Origin: Rosa chinensis
Lineage: Eukaryota > Streptophyta > Magnoliopsida > Rosales > Rosaceae
Assembly (NCBI RefSeq): GCF_002994745.2
Contig: NC_037091.1
Span: forward strand, 15,066,501-15,130,500
Direction of reading: 5' to 3'
Length of the DNA: 64,000 nucleotides
Each line of letters opens with the position of its first letter. The stretch's first letter is position 1. The notes beneath the pieces are model-generated. The model made no database searches. It saw nothing but the letters and a program-made list of their open reading frames with translations, and was not told where the DNA came from. This document shows positions 10,318 through 22,510 of this stretch, piece after piece. The translations under genes were made by a program, and so were the position numbers.

Positions 10318-13300
10318 TAGGGCTGGGATCGGTTCTGTTTTTACAGTTCAAGCAATGGAACCGAGACCGAACTGAGTTGTAACTTTCAGTTCTGGTTATG
10401 AGTTTTTCAGCTTGAGAACCAAGATGGAACCGAACCGAAAACAAACAGTTCGGTTCTCGATTTTTACGGTTCCTGCACCACTTTCAACTTCAAAAGTTCA
10501 GAACTGCAAATTATGACCATTATCAGTTTGTGACCATTATCAACAATTCAACATCATAATTGAAACTCTGTAACTGTTTCACAAGTACAAAACTACATCA
10601 ATGCAACTTGCAAACTATAAATCAATACAAAATTACAAACTATCCAACTTACAAACTGCAAAAGTGCAAAGTACAAACTGAAACAAAACAAGCCAGTAAG
10701 CCAGTAAGCAACTAACTAAAATAAACAAAACTGCAAACACCAAAACTGCAACATAACCAACAGTCCAACACTTTTAAGTTTACTGAGTTTAACAATTAAA
10801 ACTGCAACTGCAATTCTAAAAAACTGAATCATTGATAAATTGGAAGTTCAATGGTAGCAACTAGCATGTTAGCAACAACTAATGAATTCAAAATGGGAAA
10901 AAAAAAAAATGGACAAATGGTAATCAAACAGAATTGTTAAAATAGCTAAAAAAAATTGAAATAAGTAAATAGAAAGCAAAGCAAAGCAAGTTAAGCAACT
11001 AAGGCAGTCCACATAACACATTCATCACAGCAGCTAGTCAGCCACAACTACTGCACTGCACAACTCCATCTGCATAAATAAAAAATTATATCAAATGAGG
11101 TTCCAAACATTGAAATGCCTGCATACCAGCTAAAATTAGTAAATTACAATTACCATATCTGCAATTCACTGATTTGACATTCTAAATGAAAACCAAAAAC
11201 ATGAAAAGCATTCAAAAATTATAAATCTGCAATTGTAAGATAGTTCATACCTTGACAAAGCATTAACATATCATTTTTTCAGTTTTCTCTTCTTGGTTGT
11301 AGGAGCTGAAGCTGAAGCCTCAGAACTCTTGGCTGTTCTCACGCTCGATACTTCTGCAGATCCACCAACAAAAGTGTTGTTGGCCTTCTCAGCCTTGTCT
11401 TTGTCCTCCTTTTCATGTTCTGCAGAAAAAGAACAAATTCAGCCACACTAAAACTGTAACTTAAACTTAAATTAAAAAAGAGCAAATTAGAAACTTGGAA
11501 ATACATACCAGCTTCAAGTTGTTCATAAGCTTCCATTTCCTCCACACTTGGAAGGTACTCCAACCCCATAATTGAATCAGACTTTAGCCAATTTTGCAAA
11601 CAAATAAGCTTTTCAACTGTTCTAGGAGTCAAAGAGCTTCTATATGGATCTATCACCCTCTTTCCAGTACTGAAACTGGACTCACTTGCAACTGTAGACA
11701 CTTTTATGGCTAATACATCTCTGGCCAATGATTGCAAGTTGGGATATTTACCTCCATTCAGCTTCCACCAATCCAAAATCTTCTAATCATCCTCTTCTCC
11801 TTTCTTCACTTCAAGTTTTTCTATAGGGTCTAGCAAATAACGATCCACTTCATGTCCCACAACAACTTCATTGTTCTGTTCAAGCTGCCTATTCCAGTCT
11901 TCTAGAATAACAGCCCTTTTCCCACTTACTGTCCTTAATCTGCCTCGACTCTTATTGGTTGTTGTGTCATTATTAGTGACCTCTTTCTTCTTCTGCCCAC
12001 TTGCTGCACCATTAGACTGACTGTACAAGTCACAAAGTTCTATAACAAGTTGCTTCACTTCCTCCGATTTTTTTCTTGATCACATCATCAGGCAAATTCA
12101 GCCACACTTCACACACTCTACCAATGTTTCTCAACTTATACCTAGGATCTAAGACCACAGCAACTAGGAAAAGTTGGTTCATGTCATCCAAAGAAGCAAA
12201 GTACTTGTCATACTTGGACTTCATTTGGACTGCCATGTCATACAAGACTATGTCAGCTTCATTTGGATCAGGCCCTATACCAAGCGAGCTAAGTTCTTCA
12301 AGCTCAGCTTCAATGGTAACAATATCATGGAAGGTCTTGTGTGCAGTAGGGGTTAGTGAAGCGCTCACAGTGAGGGTCACATCATAAAAGTCCTTCAAAA
12401 ACTTCACAAAAATGCCTGCATTTTCCCAATCTGTTTCAGTTGGTGGCCCAACTCTTTTCGTAGGCACTCTCCTCCTACTTGCAGCCTCTGCCTCATCTTC
12501 AGCAATTTCTTCATCTTCATCAAAATAATTTCGGAACCTTTCATCATCATCATACAATCTCTCAAATGCTTTTTTCAACTCCAAAGTTGTGTCCAACATA
12601 AGAAATGTGGAATTCCACCTTGTCGAAACATCTAAAATGTAAATCCTATTGCACTCAACTTTCTCCTTCTCCACACATTTTTCAAATTCATCAAGCCTAG
12701 AACCTGAACTCCTAACATATCTTACGGCATTCCTTATGCAAGCCACTGACCTCTCCATCAACTTCAAACTAGACCTCACAATAAGGTTTACAATGTGAGC
12801 TAAACATATCACATGCATAAACTTACCTCCATAAATCTGTTTAATCTCCCAACTACACATTTTCTTCCTAAGATAATCAATGGCATTCTTGTTCGCAAAT
12901 GCATTGTCAACAGAAACAGTTAAAACTTTATCGATTGACCAATCAAGGAGACAAGACTCTAGCAGTTTACCAATCATTATACCTTGGTGATTTGGAACCA
13001 CACAAAATGCAAGCACTCTCTTATGCATTTGCCATCCCCTATCAATAAAATGAGAAGTAACTACCATGTAGTTTGGTAGTTAATGTTTTGACAAGAAGTC
13101 CAAGTGTCTGTTGTTAAACTAACACAATGAGACTTCAATTCCCTCCTCAACTCCTCCTTCTTGGCATCATACATGCGAAGAAAGTTTTTCATTATGACTT
13201 TCCTACAAGGGACTTTAAAAAGAGGCACAACAACACTACAAAAGTAATTAAACCCAGGTTTTTCGATGAATCTAAATGGAAGTTCATCGACAACAATCAT

Positions 13301-14265
13301 ATGAGTAGCAGCTTCAATGTAGTTATCCTGACTCCAATTCACAGAAACTAAACTGCCCTGCCCTCTTTTCCCATCACTGGTTAACACTTGTTGCCCAGAT
13401 TCTACCTTAACTCTACCCGGGTACCCTTTACAGACTGTCTCTATGCGTTTCCTAAGAGATGAAGTACCATTATCATAAGGATTGCATGCCAAATGCGTCA
13501 GACAATACTTACATTGAGCTCGTTTGGTATTGCCAACCACCTTCTCAACTCCATCAACAGTCTCGATTAATGGATGATCCACCTTTGTGAAATGATCCCA
13601 GACATCTGACCTCTGCTGGCCTTTCTTTCCTCGTTTTCTTTTCACAGCAGCAATGCTTTGAGCAGTGCTTCGAGCGTTGCCGGGTTTTGGGGCAACTTCT
13701 GGGTTGTTGCAAGCAACAACCATTTCATTGCAAGCAGAGGATGGCCCAGACTGCTCGAGATCAGACCGGCTAGACCCAGATTGTTCGACTTCGACACCAG
13801 GAGTTTGGACTGTTTGGGGCATGGTGTTTCGATTAGGAATGAAAATCGACTAATCGATTTGGCTGTTTGGGAATGAAAATCCACTAATCGTGTTTCGAAG
13901 TGCTATTCCGATTCAACCTGAATGAATTTTAGGGCTGATATAGTGATATGTTTAGGGTTTTGAACTTTCGATCGAATTAGGGAAGAACTCAAGAACACAT
14001 GAGATGAGACTCAGGAGAGGATTTCATTGGGTTTGGTCAACTGGCTGATATGTTCAGGCCTTAAGGCATAAGTGGAGACACGTGTGTAATACCTCGATTT
14101 TGAGGGTTGTAGAACGGATGAAACCGAGACTGAACCGATCTCCTCTTCCTCGGTTTGGTTTTAAAATGGCACTGACAATTTCCGTTCAAGAACAGCACCG
14201 AATCGCACCGAACCGACTATTTCGGGTCGGTTCCTCGGTTTATCGATCCAAAAATCCCACCCCTA
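10318..14265 (-). mobile_element. hAT transposon (copy 1), 3948 bp
   Basis: The terminal inverted repeats are TAGGGCTGGGATCGG on the left and TAGGGGTGGGATTTT (read inward from the right end). A perfect 8-bp duplication GTTATGGC lies at 10310-10317 and 14266-14273. Both subterminal regions are packed with GAACCG/CGGTTC words. The interior holds a single minus-strand transposase gene with inactivating breaks. Confidence 0.95.
11271..13822 (-). pseudogene. hAT transposase (BED zinc finger, RICESLEEPER-type), broken
   Basis: Start ATG is at 13822. Residues 75-130 form a BED-like zinc finger (CKYC), but the expected first zinc-ligand His is Arg in this copy (SLRKRIETVC), while copy 2 keeps it. 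The catalytic domain includes the TTDTWTS block, the HFID block and STRWNSTF. The C-terminal hAT dimerisation domain (YPNLQSLARDVLAIKVSTVASES, FSTGKRVIDPYRSSL) is near 11580-11750. A GTATGT donor at about 11505 and an acceptor near 11427 join a Lys-rich final exon that ends at 11271. Breaks are an 8-nt insertion near 13062-13075, an extra A in a homopolymer near 12068-12074, and an in-frame TAG at 11783-11785. hAT transposases cut and paste DNA in the nucleus; this one cannot be made intact. Confidence 0.92.
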
Positions 14266-14273
14266 GTTATGGC

Positions 14274-14819
14274 ACGGGGGTTCATGTTTTACTAAAACAC
14301 TCGACGTAAACAATCTTGACGGAAAAATAGATAGAAGTACCAAATTGGTAACGGAGGAAATAATTTGGTATCAAAGTTTGAAATTTGGGTGTCAAAATTT
14401 ATATTTCGTGTTGGCTCACTTATGGCACGGGGTTCAGGTTTTATGTCCCCTCCCCCCTCCCGGTTACATCTTTTATCTTCAATAAATGGAAGCGGGTGTG
14501 AGGCTGAGCCTCCCAGTGCTGGGTTCCAAACTCCTTAAAAAAAAATTAAAATAAAAAGTACTCAATGTCCAATGAGGTTCACCTGAAATAAAGTAACGAA
14601 ATTTGTTTATTTTGTCAATTTTATCACTTTATAGGCACATACCCTTCGTAATTTCGTCCCAAAGCCTACAAAATTATCTGATGATCAAGTAGAGCCAAAG
14701 AGTTTGCATAGACAAACAATGATGGCTAAGAAAATAATTTTTCTGCAACTTAGGAATGTCTAACCATTATATACAAGGAGGTAATATGCTTCCTTTCGTT
14801 CATTCCTAATGTTAGTTGA
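14274..14819. other. Intergenic DNA between hAT elements
   Basis: No gene seen. A short GC-richer stretch with a following A-rich tract at 14485-14560 may be the tail of an old retroposon. The phrase TTATGGCACGGGGTTCA occurs twice (14268 and 14422). Confidence 0.4.
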
Positions 14820-14827
14820 TGTTCAAT

Positions 14828-15844
14828 TAGGCCTGGGACTTTAGCACCGAGAACCGGCAGAACCGGAACCAGAACCGGCGGTTCGGTTCGGGTTTTAGTA
14901 TTAAAAACATGTCATTTTTCAAGAACCGGACCGTTTTCATGTCTCTGGTTCGGTTCCGGTTTGCTTGTTTGTGAACATATTAGAACCGTAGGAACCGAGA
15001 TATGCAGGCCTACCACAAATAAAAGCCCATATATTTAACTAATTAAAGCCCTATTGCCTTAAGCCCAGGCTTGTTTCGTTTGTAACTCGACGTCTCGACC
15101 TAATGTTCCAATACTTCAATCAAACACGACCTCAAACAGTCAAACCTCAGTTCCTCTCTCGATCCTCAGCTTAACAGCTCCTTAGTTCATCCCCAATTCC
15201 AGACCTAGCTTTCGAAGTCAAAATTGTTCTTCCTCAATTCAAAAACACAAAAATCAAATCATCCCATTTCATCTGTCGCTCTGTGCTTCGAAATCATAAA
15301 TCCCAAGTCCCAAATCGAAATCCTCTTTCCCCACTTCGAAACAACAAGGCCTCCCTCGGGCTCTCTATTTCTGTTAGCTACTGCTCTTCCTCTGGCGGTG
15401 AGGCTTTCGGTGCAAGAACCCAACACTGTAAGGCAGTTTGATTTTTTGTTCAAGTTAATTTCTCTCTCAATTTTTCAGTTTTGGTTTATGCGAAAACTTT
15501 CAATCCCGTCCCTTTTCTAGGTATATTAGTATATAGTTATATACGCGTCTGTTTAACTCGATTCGTTTAATTCCAGGCTCTCATCCGTCACTTCATTTTC
15601 ATATGGCTTCGAATTCGATTTCTTCGAATTCAAGTACTCATAGTGTTGGAAATAAGATTGTACTTGCAACACAACAAGGAGAAGCAATTGTTAATGAATT
15701 GGAACCGAAAACAGCTCATAACCGAACCGAACAGAACAGTTCGGTTCCATAACAGTTCCTTCTATGAAAAACATCATAACCGAACCAGAATAAGGTTTCC
15801 AGTTCCGACAAAAAATGACATTTTCAGAACCGATCCCAGGCCTA
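14828..15844 (+). mobile_element. Non-autonomous hAT deletion derivative, 1017 bp
   Basis: The ends are TAGGCCTGGGACTTTAG and, inverted, TAGGCCTGGGATCGG. A perfect 8-bp duplication TGTTCAAT lies at 14820-14827 and 15845-15852. Subterminal GAACCGG/CGGTTC words are dense at both ends. A plus-strand ATG at 15603 opens about 49 codons beginning MASNSISSNSSTHSVGNK. It looks like the first exon of a hAT transposase that then runs straight into right-end subterminal sequence, so most of the gene has been deleted. Confidence 0.92.
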
Positions 15845-15852
15845 TGTTCAAT

Positions 15853-17053
15853 AAACTCGATCTCCGATGCCAGTTTGGATATGTTTGCCTAAGTGTATTG
15901 CCGATATCATTTCTATTTCAAGTACAAGTGCCTCTCATAAAACGTTAGAAAAGATCAAGTACTCTAATTTGATGCAACACGTACATCACAGAACAAATAT
16001 AAAACGACTTGACCTAATTGTCTAGTGTCTACAACTCCATGACTACTTGGATGTGATGTGTGAACTAACGAATCATATTATGTGATTAATTAGCTAGAAC
16101 CGCCAGCAGAATACAATGCAGGTTGCAAAGGTTGTCTGAGTCTTCTCCCTTTCCATCTCCCTTCACCAAAAAGACGACCAAAGAGTAACTAAAACCTGAC
16201 AGCTTCATGATCATATATTAATTGATGAATTGAAACATAATAACAGAGAAAAGACAGACGTGCTTTACAAGTTAATCTGGATCGATCACAACAGTAAGAA
16301 ACAGAGGTGAGGAGTCCCTCGATCGCGACCATTAACAATTAATGGACGTATTAGCAAAATCTGCCCAGCAAAATCTTTTCTCCAGTGTCAGCTTTTGACA
16401 TGTGGCCTTTAATGGAGGACAGCTTCGTCCCATTGAAGACTGAAGAGATCGAGGCTAGGGTTTCTACTAAAACACACAAGAGCTTAGAGTGTAATGTCTT
16501 GGGACAAGGGATGAACCCTATAGGCCAAAAGGGTATGTAAGAATTATGAAACTATGATAGGGCATCTATGCATATATATCTACCACCACCTAATTAATAA
16601 TGGGGCAGAAACGATCGAATGTTGTGCTTTGGGCTTTGACTCATTCTGTTTTGATAAATTGTATCAACGATAAAAGTAGTCTACTCAACGGAAGAGAAAG
16701 AAGCAAAAGAAGAAAAAAGGCATTTATTGAGGTTTGGTGAGGGAAGGTTTTGCAGATTCTGATCATTAATTCAAAGCTAGAGATGTTGATATATCGAAGC
16801 TGGGTCTGTGTTTCTCTCTCTGTTTTTACTGTATATCCAAAATACCCCTAGTAAATGTCATATAACCCTTTACTTGTCCTCTCTCTTTCGCTCTCCCTAT
16901 TCCTTTTGCCTCTCGATATCGCTTTCTCCTTCTCTCTCTCTCTGAGACTCAGATCGGTCGCTTTTATATACATTACAAGTTCTTCGTTTTTCTCTCTCAC
17001 TCTCTCTGTTCTGAGTTGAAGTAGCTCAGCTATTTCTGCTGCATACAATTAAG
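15853..17053. promoter_or_regulatory. Upstream region of the CLE gene
   Basis: No coding gene is seen. The last 240 bases before the CLE start codon at 17054 are strongly CT-rich, with many CTCTCT runs between 16810 and 17010. This is typical of plant core promoters and 5' leaders (Y-patch). A precise TATA box and start site cannot be assigned with confidence. Confidence 0.4.
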
Positions 17054-17323
17054 ATGAGATTAACTGAGGTTGCATTTGTTCTGTGCCTTTTGTTTATGGC
17101 TTGCGTTACAGCAAGTGCTATTGCAAGATCGAGCTTCGTCAATCCTCTTGATCATCATCACCACCATGAAAGGACAGTTGTAGAAGCAGCTTGGAACAAG
17201 TTCAAGTCCAACGGACACCGGTTTTTCGACAACTTCTTCCACTCGAAATTTAACACCACCGCCACCTCCGGCGACAGCGAAAGGGTAGTTCCCACTGGTC
17301 CGAATCCGTTGCATAACAGGTGA
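17054..17323 (+). CDS. CLE peptide hormone precursor
   Basis: The 89-aa intronless precursor has an N-terminal signal peptide (residues 1 to about 23, hydrophobic core VAFVLCLLFMACVTASA), a short variable region with a run of five His (34-38), and a C-terminal CLE motif at 77-88 (RVVPTGPNPLHN) followed by one Arg and the stop. CLE dodecapeptides are cut out, often hydroxylated on the prolines and sometimes arabinosylated, and are perceived by LRR receptor kinases to control meristem and vascular cell fate. The core matches CLE peptides of the VPTGPNPLHN type and is not the TDIF type. Length and layout are normal. The exact orthologue is not assigned. Confidence 0.93.
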   Translation: MRLTEVAFVLCLLFMACVTASAIARSSFVNPLDHHHHHERTVVEAAWNKFKSNGHRFFDNFFHSKFNTTATSGDSERVVPTGPNPLHNR

Positions 17324-19263
17324 AAAAGAAGAATAAATTTGAAGAGCTGGCTGGCCTTGATCGATGTAATATTAGTAATATATTCATCACTCATATATAT
17401 GGAGTATTGCATCCTCAATGTTGATGCTTGCTGCTTGTAGTTTTATTTATTTTCACTCTCTGTCTCTCTACTTCGTTTTTCTTTTGGTAAAATGATAATT
17501 AATGTACTTAGTGATGATCAATATAAGTAAGTGAGTTTTGTTCTTCTGAATTGGGTCCTTTTGGGGGGTGATTAAACAAATTGGTTAGTTTTCTATATAC
17601 ATATTGAGTAAATTTGTTTATTTCTGGGTGTCTATGATCCTTTTTCAGTAACTTTTGCAACAAATTAATTCAGACCAGAAAGCAAAAATTGCAGTTAAGG
17701 GAAAGAAAAGATGTTATAATCAATGATGAATACCCCTCTACATTTTTCTTTTAAAGTTCAATTTTGTAATTATTCTTCTTCCCTCCTTTTTCTAAAACAT
17801 GGGGAAAGAAAATATCACATCACCATATTTTATGGGAAACACTCATCACATTTTACAGGCACAATGTGTGCACATTTCCGTTAAATATGAAAATATAAAA
17901 CATAGAAAAAAAATTTGTACATATACAAGTGATGCTTTGTCACATATGTACAACAGAAATATGTATTAATTCACGCATACAGAATGGTTCTATCATTCTT
18001 TATGTTGCCGTTTGTCCTTATACCTTAGGAGGGAAAGAAGAATACGTGACACAAAAAATTAGAGAGAGAATGAAAATGTTGGTGGGTGTCTCGTATCTAA
18101 GAAATTGGAGGAAATTAAGAATCAAATTGTATGGTAGCTAGGTTTCTAAGTTTACATATCGAGAATATTTACTATGTTCTTGAACATATCTAATGTTTCA
18201 AATTCTCGAATTTAATTGTTGAAAAATTAGAATCATTATATTTTTCGGAACATAATGAAAAATGTATGTTACATATATTGCTTATTCCAACTTCCGAGTA
18301 AATTCTGTTTTGACATTATTCAATGCTAACCTATATATTGTATGAACATACTTTGCCTGATATGGAAAAGCAGGTATTAACTCCATGCCAATATGCCAGC
18401 CTGCATTGAATTCAAAGCTACTTTTCTTCTTCTTCTGCTTCTTCTTCTTCTTCTTCATCCCTGTGGATCGAATATTAGATCTTATTTAGTTAGCTTGTCT
18501 TATGCTTTTGTCATCTACGGCATATAAGGGTTCAGCTAGTTTCTCTAGGAGTCAATTTTCTGAAGCAATTCTGGGAGGCTCTGTCAAACCTAGGTCGTAT
18601 GCTATTCCCTCTAAACAAGGCACAGTGTGGGGAGGGGGGGACAGCTAGTGGGGTATGGAGGTGCATGGTGCAGGGGGAGATTAAAGTCAAGGCTGTTGGG
18701 GTTGACAGACAGAGAAGAAAGGAGAGCCTGGCCTGTTGGGGCTCGTGTAAGACCTATTTATGGAGAAGGAGAGTGAGAGAGATTGAGCATTCGAGCTTGA
18801 TGATTTGGTTATCATTATCTTATCTACAGTGTTATATTATTTGCATGTTCTGGTAATTAGTCATTTCATACTTCAAACCCTTCTTTTTCGCATTTGACCT
18901 AGTTACAGATTTATGGGAGAGGACAGTTGTATGAAGAATTTCAACCTACACAACACGACTTTTGCACGTTGATTTTGTATGCGTAGGTGTGTAGAAAATT
19001 AGGAATTATTGCGAACTAATATGTGATTGAGCTTACTGTAAGTGTAAATATATTTCATTTTCATACGTACAAAAATAATTAATATTCAAACTATACTAAG
19101 AAAATTAAGTATCAAAATGATTTAATATTGATATTGAATGCATTGACAATCGTTGACATGTCAACTAAATATTATATCAGGCTTTAAAAATGTTCTTGTT
19201 CTGGGAGGTACAACTAGGGTGTAATCCTAGATCTTTAAACGGGGTAAGCTAACCTAAGATTTT
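17324..19263. other. Intergenic region downstream of CLE
   Basis: AT-rich DNA follows the CLE 3' UTR. A CTT-rich run occurs at 18424-18458. Short ORFs, including one at 18599-18856, show no domain, compositional or splice support. Confidence 0.5.
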
Positions 19264-19280
19264 CATATAAATGTCTCTCT

Positions 19281-19541
19281 GTTTTTTTTTTTTTTTTTTG
19301 TTACAAAAAGTTTAGGTAGGAGGGAGGCTTCCCTACACTACTAGGTCCAGGGCAAACCTACGACCTCAACCCAACAGGACTTACGAAACTAGCCAGTGTC
19401 CCAGCCCAGCCCATGGGTATGGAATTATGCAGGACATTTTCTAGATTGCCCACTAAATGAGAGATTGTTGGTAGCGGGGATCGAACTTGTGTGGGTTTAC
19501 ACCTCAAGTCCACCCTTGCCAACTGAACCAACTCTCATTGG
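19281..19541 (-). mobile_element. Full-length SINE, family B (minus orientation)
   Basis: Read from 19541 downward it has box-A-like TGGTTCAGTTGGCAAGG, box-B-like GTTCGATCCCCGC, a body including GGGTTGAGGTCGTAGG, and a terminal A-run (T-run at 19282-19299). A perfect 17-bp target duplication CATATAAATGTCTCTCT lies at 19264-19280 and 19542-19558. A truncated relative is at 45645-45831. Confidence 0.92.
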
Positions 19542-19558
19542 CATATAAATGTCTCTCT

Positions 19559-20400
19559 TTAGCGGCTTCACTCCCTTGTCGGCACCATTCTCTTACTCAT
19601 TTGTCTTTGCCTTATTGCGGCTTTTATCGTGGTTTCTTTGGCAAATTTGGTTGTAGACCTTCACTCCAAGTTGCGTTTCTCAATGGCGGCGGTTGGAGAT
19701 TTAGCCACAGTAGAGGTTTAGGCGAGATTCTCTTGCTTGCTTGGTTGAACAGACTTAGTGTGTATGTCACCACGTACTTAGACCCGTTGTGTAAACTATT
19801 AGTCTGGATTGGACTGACTCAAATAATTAAGATTGACTTTTTCTGCATTGAGTTTTGGGCCTTAGCACTGGGCTTAGGTTATTCAGAATGTGGCGTGGCT
19901 CGTATGTTGGACCTGGACTAGATCCATTGCGGATTGGGCTTGAGCCAGAGCTCATGCCTCGTGGAGATTGTTCTGGGGTGCTTCCCTGATTATCAGGACC
20001 TGACTTGGTTCCGGGTTTGGTGTGAGTTTGGCTCATTCCCTTTTAAGGGTAGTTTGATCTTTTTGAAGCCTAGAGTCGATCATTCCGAAGCCGTTTTATT
20101 TTTAGGCTCCATGGATCAATGTTTGTTTATTGGATGAACTCGCAATCGAGTGACGTGGTTGATCACTTGCAAAATGATATTGGTGGTTGTTTCTAGGCTA
20201 GTTCTGACCAAGTGATGGATTCAGGCACTATTGGTTATTTGTGGGCTATTTTCGAGTCAAGCTTTACGACTCTTAAATCTTAGGCTTGACCCTAGCTTGG
20301 ACCTTTTGTTTGATCATGGGTTCTATAATTAAGTGCATTGGCAGTGGAGTTTCAAATAATTGGATGTGGATTTGGTAGGTGTTCTTAAGATATGTATTGT
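19559..20400. other. Unassigned G/T-rich non-genic DNA
   Basis: There are mixed short ORFs without domains. The base composition (GGTTT/TTGG rich) resembles untranslated parts of retroelements, but no repeat boundary could be defined. Confidence 0.3.
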
Positions 20401-20402
20401 AA

Positions 20403-20600
20403 CCACCATAGGTGGTCAAGTTGGTAAGATGCTCCAAGTGTGGAACCCCCACACCCATGTTCGAATCTCGCCAATGCTAATTGGAGTTTAAATCTCAATA
20501 TATTCTCAGACAGAGGCAAGAGGGGATGAAGCGTTTACATGACCCCTCCCGGACACATATTAATCCTGGGCCTAGAAAGCCTTTGAGGATACCCTGTGAG
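20403..20600 (+). mobile_element. SINE, family A (plus orientation)
   Basis: The head TGGTCAAGTTGGTAAGAT resembles box A, and ATGTTCGAATCTCGCC resembles box B. The body words GCTAATTGGAGTTTAAATC and AGCCTTTGAGGA match the copy at 7542-7696. The A tail is missing: the element runs directly into the inverted-repeat element at 20601. Confidence 0.6.
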
Positions 20601-20820
20601 GGGAATTATTAGGTGGTCCTGGAGTACCATGTGGCACTGCCATGTAGTGGTCCCAACCAATAATATCACTAAAATGTGGTGGGATCCATGCAGGGGGTGA
20701 AAAAAGAAAAGAAAAATTAATTTAAGAGACCAATCAGAAATTACTACAAGTCACATGGGCCAATAATATCATTCCGAACCACCACGTGTACTATAGTCCA
20801 GGACCATGTAATAATTTCCC
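20601..20820. mobile_element. Small MITE with imperfect terminal inverted repeats
   Basis: The left end GGGAATTATTAGGTGGTCC and the inverted right end GGGAAATTATTACATGGTCC are complementary. The similarity continues about 65 bases (CATGTGG, CCAATAATATCA). It is 220 bp long and non-coding. No target duplication was recognised, so superfamily is unknown. Confidence 0.6.
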
Positions 20821-22140
20821 ATGTACCACCGTGTGATCTCGATCAAAAGATAAAAAAAATTGTAAGCTTATTGAATATAAACGAGCCAATTAGTCCCTAA
20901 TGAGTAGTACTTGTTAATGTAAGTTTACATGAATGCTTGACCATCAAAATTCAAGTTCACAGTGACCTAGCGTTCCGCTAGGGTTTATCGTCGACCTTCC
21001 ACCTTTGACAAATTTCTCAAAATTTTCCAAATCTTGATGGTCATGGCCATTTTTAGCCTGGTGGCTAATCGTTTCTTTCTTCTTGTTGCTTTTGTTCTGT
21101 CGCTTGGAGTGCCGCCCTGGATTGGGATCCCTGTGGTACGTGGCTGTCTGATGTTTTGGCGGCTGATCTGAGGACTGGCTCTGACGGCGTGGATCTGGTT
21201 TGGTCTACATTGGATCGGCGCGACTGGGCTTTGGATCAAGGTCGTCTGACTATCGACGATGGTAAGGGCTGCATAAACGTCGTTGATGGAGTTTGGGAGT
21301 AGAAGGATATATACGCCTCCTCTGACTTTGGTGGCTTGATCGGCGGCTCTGGTTTTGACTATATTGGATGTGATGGTGACTATGCAATCACTGGTTTTGT
21401 TCTCGTGCCTCTGCTCTAGGTTGACTTAAGCGTGGTGGCGGTCGACTTGATTCAGGGCGGCTAGCTGGAGATGAGGTCCATGAGGACTGATCTGGATTCC
21501 TTGGGCCCAGACCCTCTGATGTTAGGAAGCGGTTTACGGGTTTAGGATTTGGACTCGGGAATGTCTTGGTCTTGTTGCAATGGGTCATTCTCCCGGGTGG
21601 ACGCCAGTGGAGGCGAGGTTGTTGTCGGCGGTGGAGTCTGCTATGGCGGCGGTGTGCAGATCGGTGATGTTGGTGGACTGGAACAGGGCGGAGTGCCCTT
21701 AGCTATCCCCACTTGGGCAATATGAGCTTTGCTATGGCCTGTGGGCTAGGATTGGGGGACTGGGATCTGAGTTTTAGGTTCTAGGCCTCCTTCACTAGGG
21801 GAGTGGAGGATGGTTTGTCATACTCTAATCCAAATATTGTTTAATTTTAGAGGTTTTTTATTATAAGTCCAATTTCATTCCTTCATAATGGATGCAGTCC
21901 ATAGGTAATTTTCTTATCAATCTAGGTTCATTGACTTTTGTCATTATATTTTCATGTCCATTTTGCCCCTTGAGTTAAATATAGAAACAAATTAATTGCT
22001 TTTAAGCATTAATTTATTCCTTTTTTTTACAATTTGAATTTTGAACTTATGATGAACCTGCAAATAATTCAAAATATAATTAGTATTATAAAATTAGTAA
22101 ATAAAGATGGGAAATCAACCTAACTGGGAGGTACAAAAAA
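20821..22140. other. Unassigned G-rich non-genic DNA
   Basis: The 20960-21830 part is relatively G/T-rich with many GGCGG and TGGTG words and short ORFs on both strands. It resembles a retroelement untranslated region or a decayed gene, but no domain is recognisable. Confidence 0.3.
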
Positions 22141-22149
22141 AAGTTCATT

Positions 22150-22510
22150 AAAACATTCTAGCTAAAAGATACGTATAACCTAAGTAAGAGATATAAATTT
22201 AAGGATTTCTTCTAGTGTAGGTATACCATAAGTAAGAGATATACGATTTCGGATTAATGTTATTATCGAGATATGTACCTAAGTAAGAGATACAAATTTA
22301 CGGATTAGATTTCTTCTATTGTAGATATACCATAAATAAGACATACGTACCTAAGTAAGAGATATATGTTTACGGATTAATATTCTTCAATTACTGTAAT
22401 TGAGATATGTACCTAAGCTAGAGATATAAATTTACGAATTAGTTTTCTTCTATTGTCGGTATAAATATTAATCGAGAAAAACTACGAATTAGTTTTCTTC
22501 TATTGCGTAA
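22150..22510. repeat. Degenerate minisatellite
   Basis: The words CCTAAGTAAGAGATA, TTTACGGATTA, TTTCTTCTATTGTAG and ATATACCATAAGTAAGA recur in order, three or more times. The higher-order period is roughly 110-130 bases, with half-units of about 55. Later copies are increasingly diverged. Confidence 0.75.

Noticed and set aside
18599..18856. 85-codon frame
   Set aside because: No domain, splice context or compositional support.
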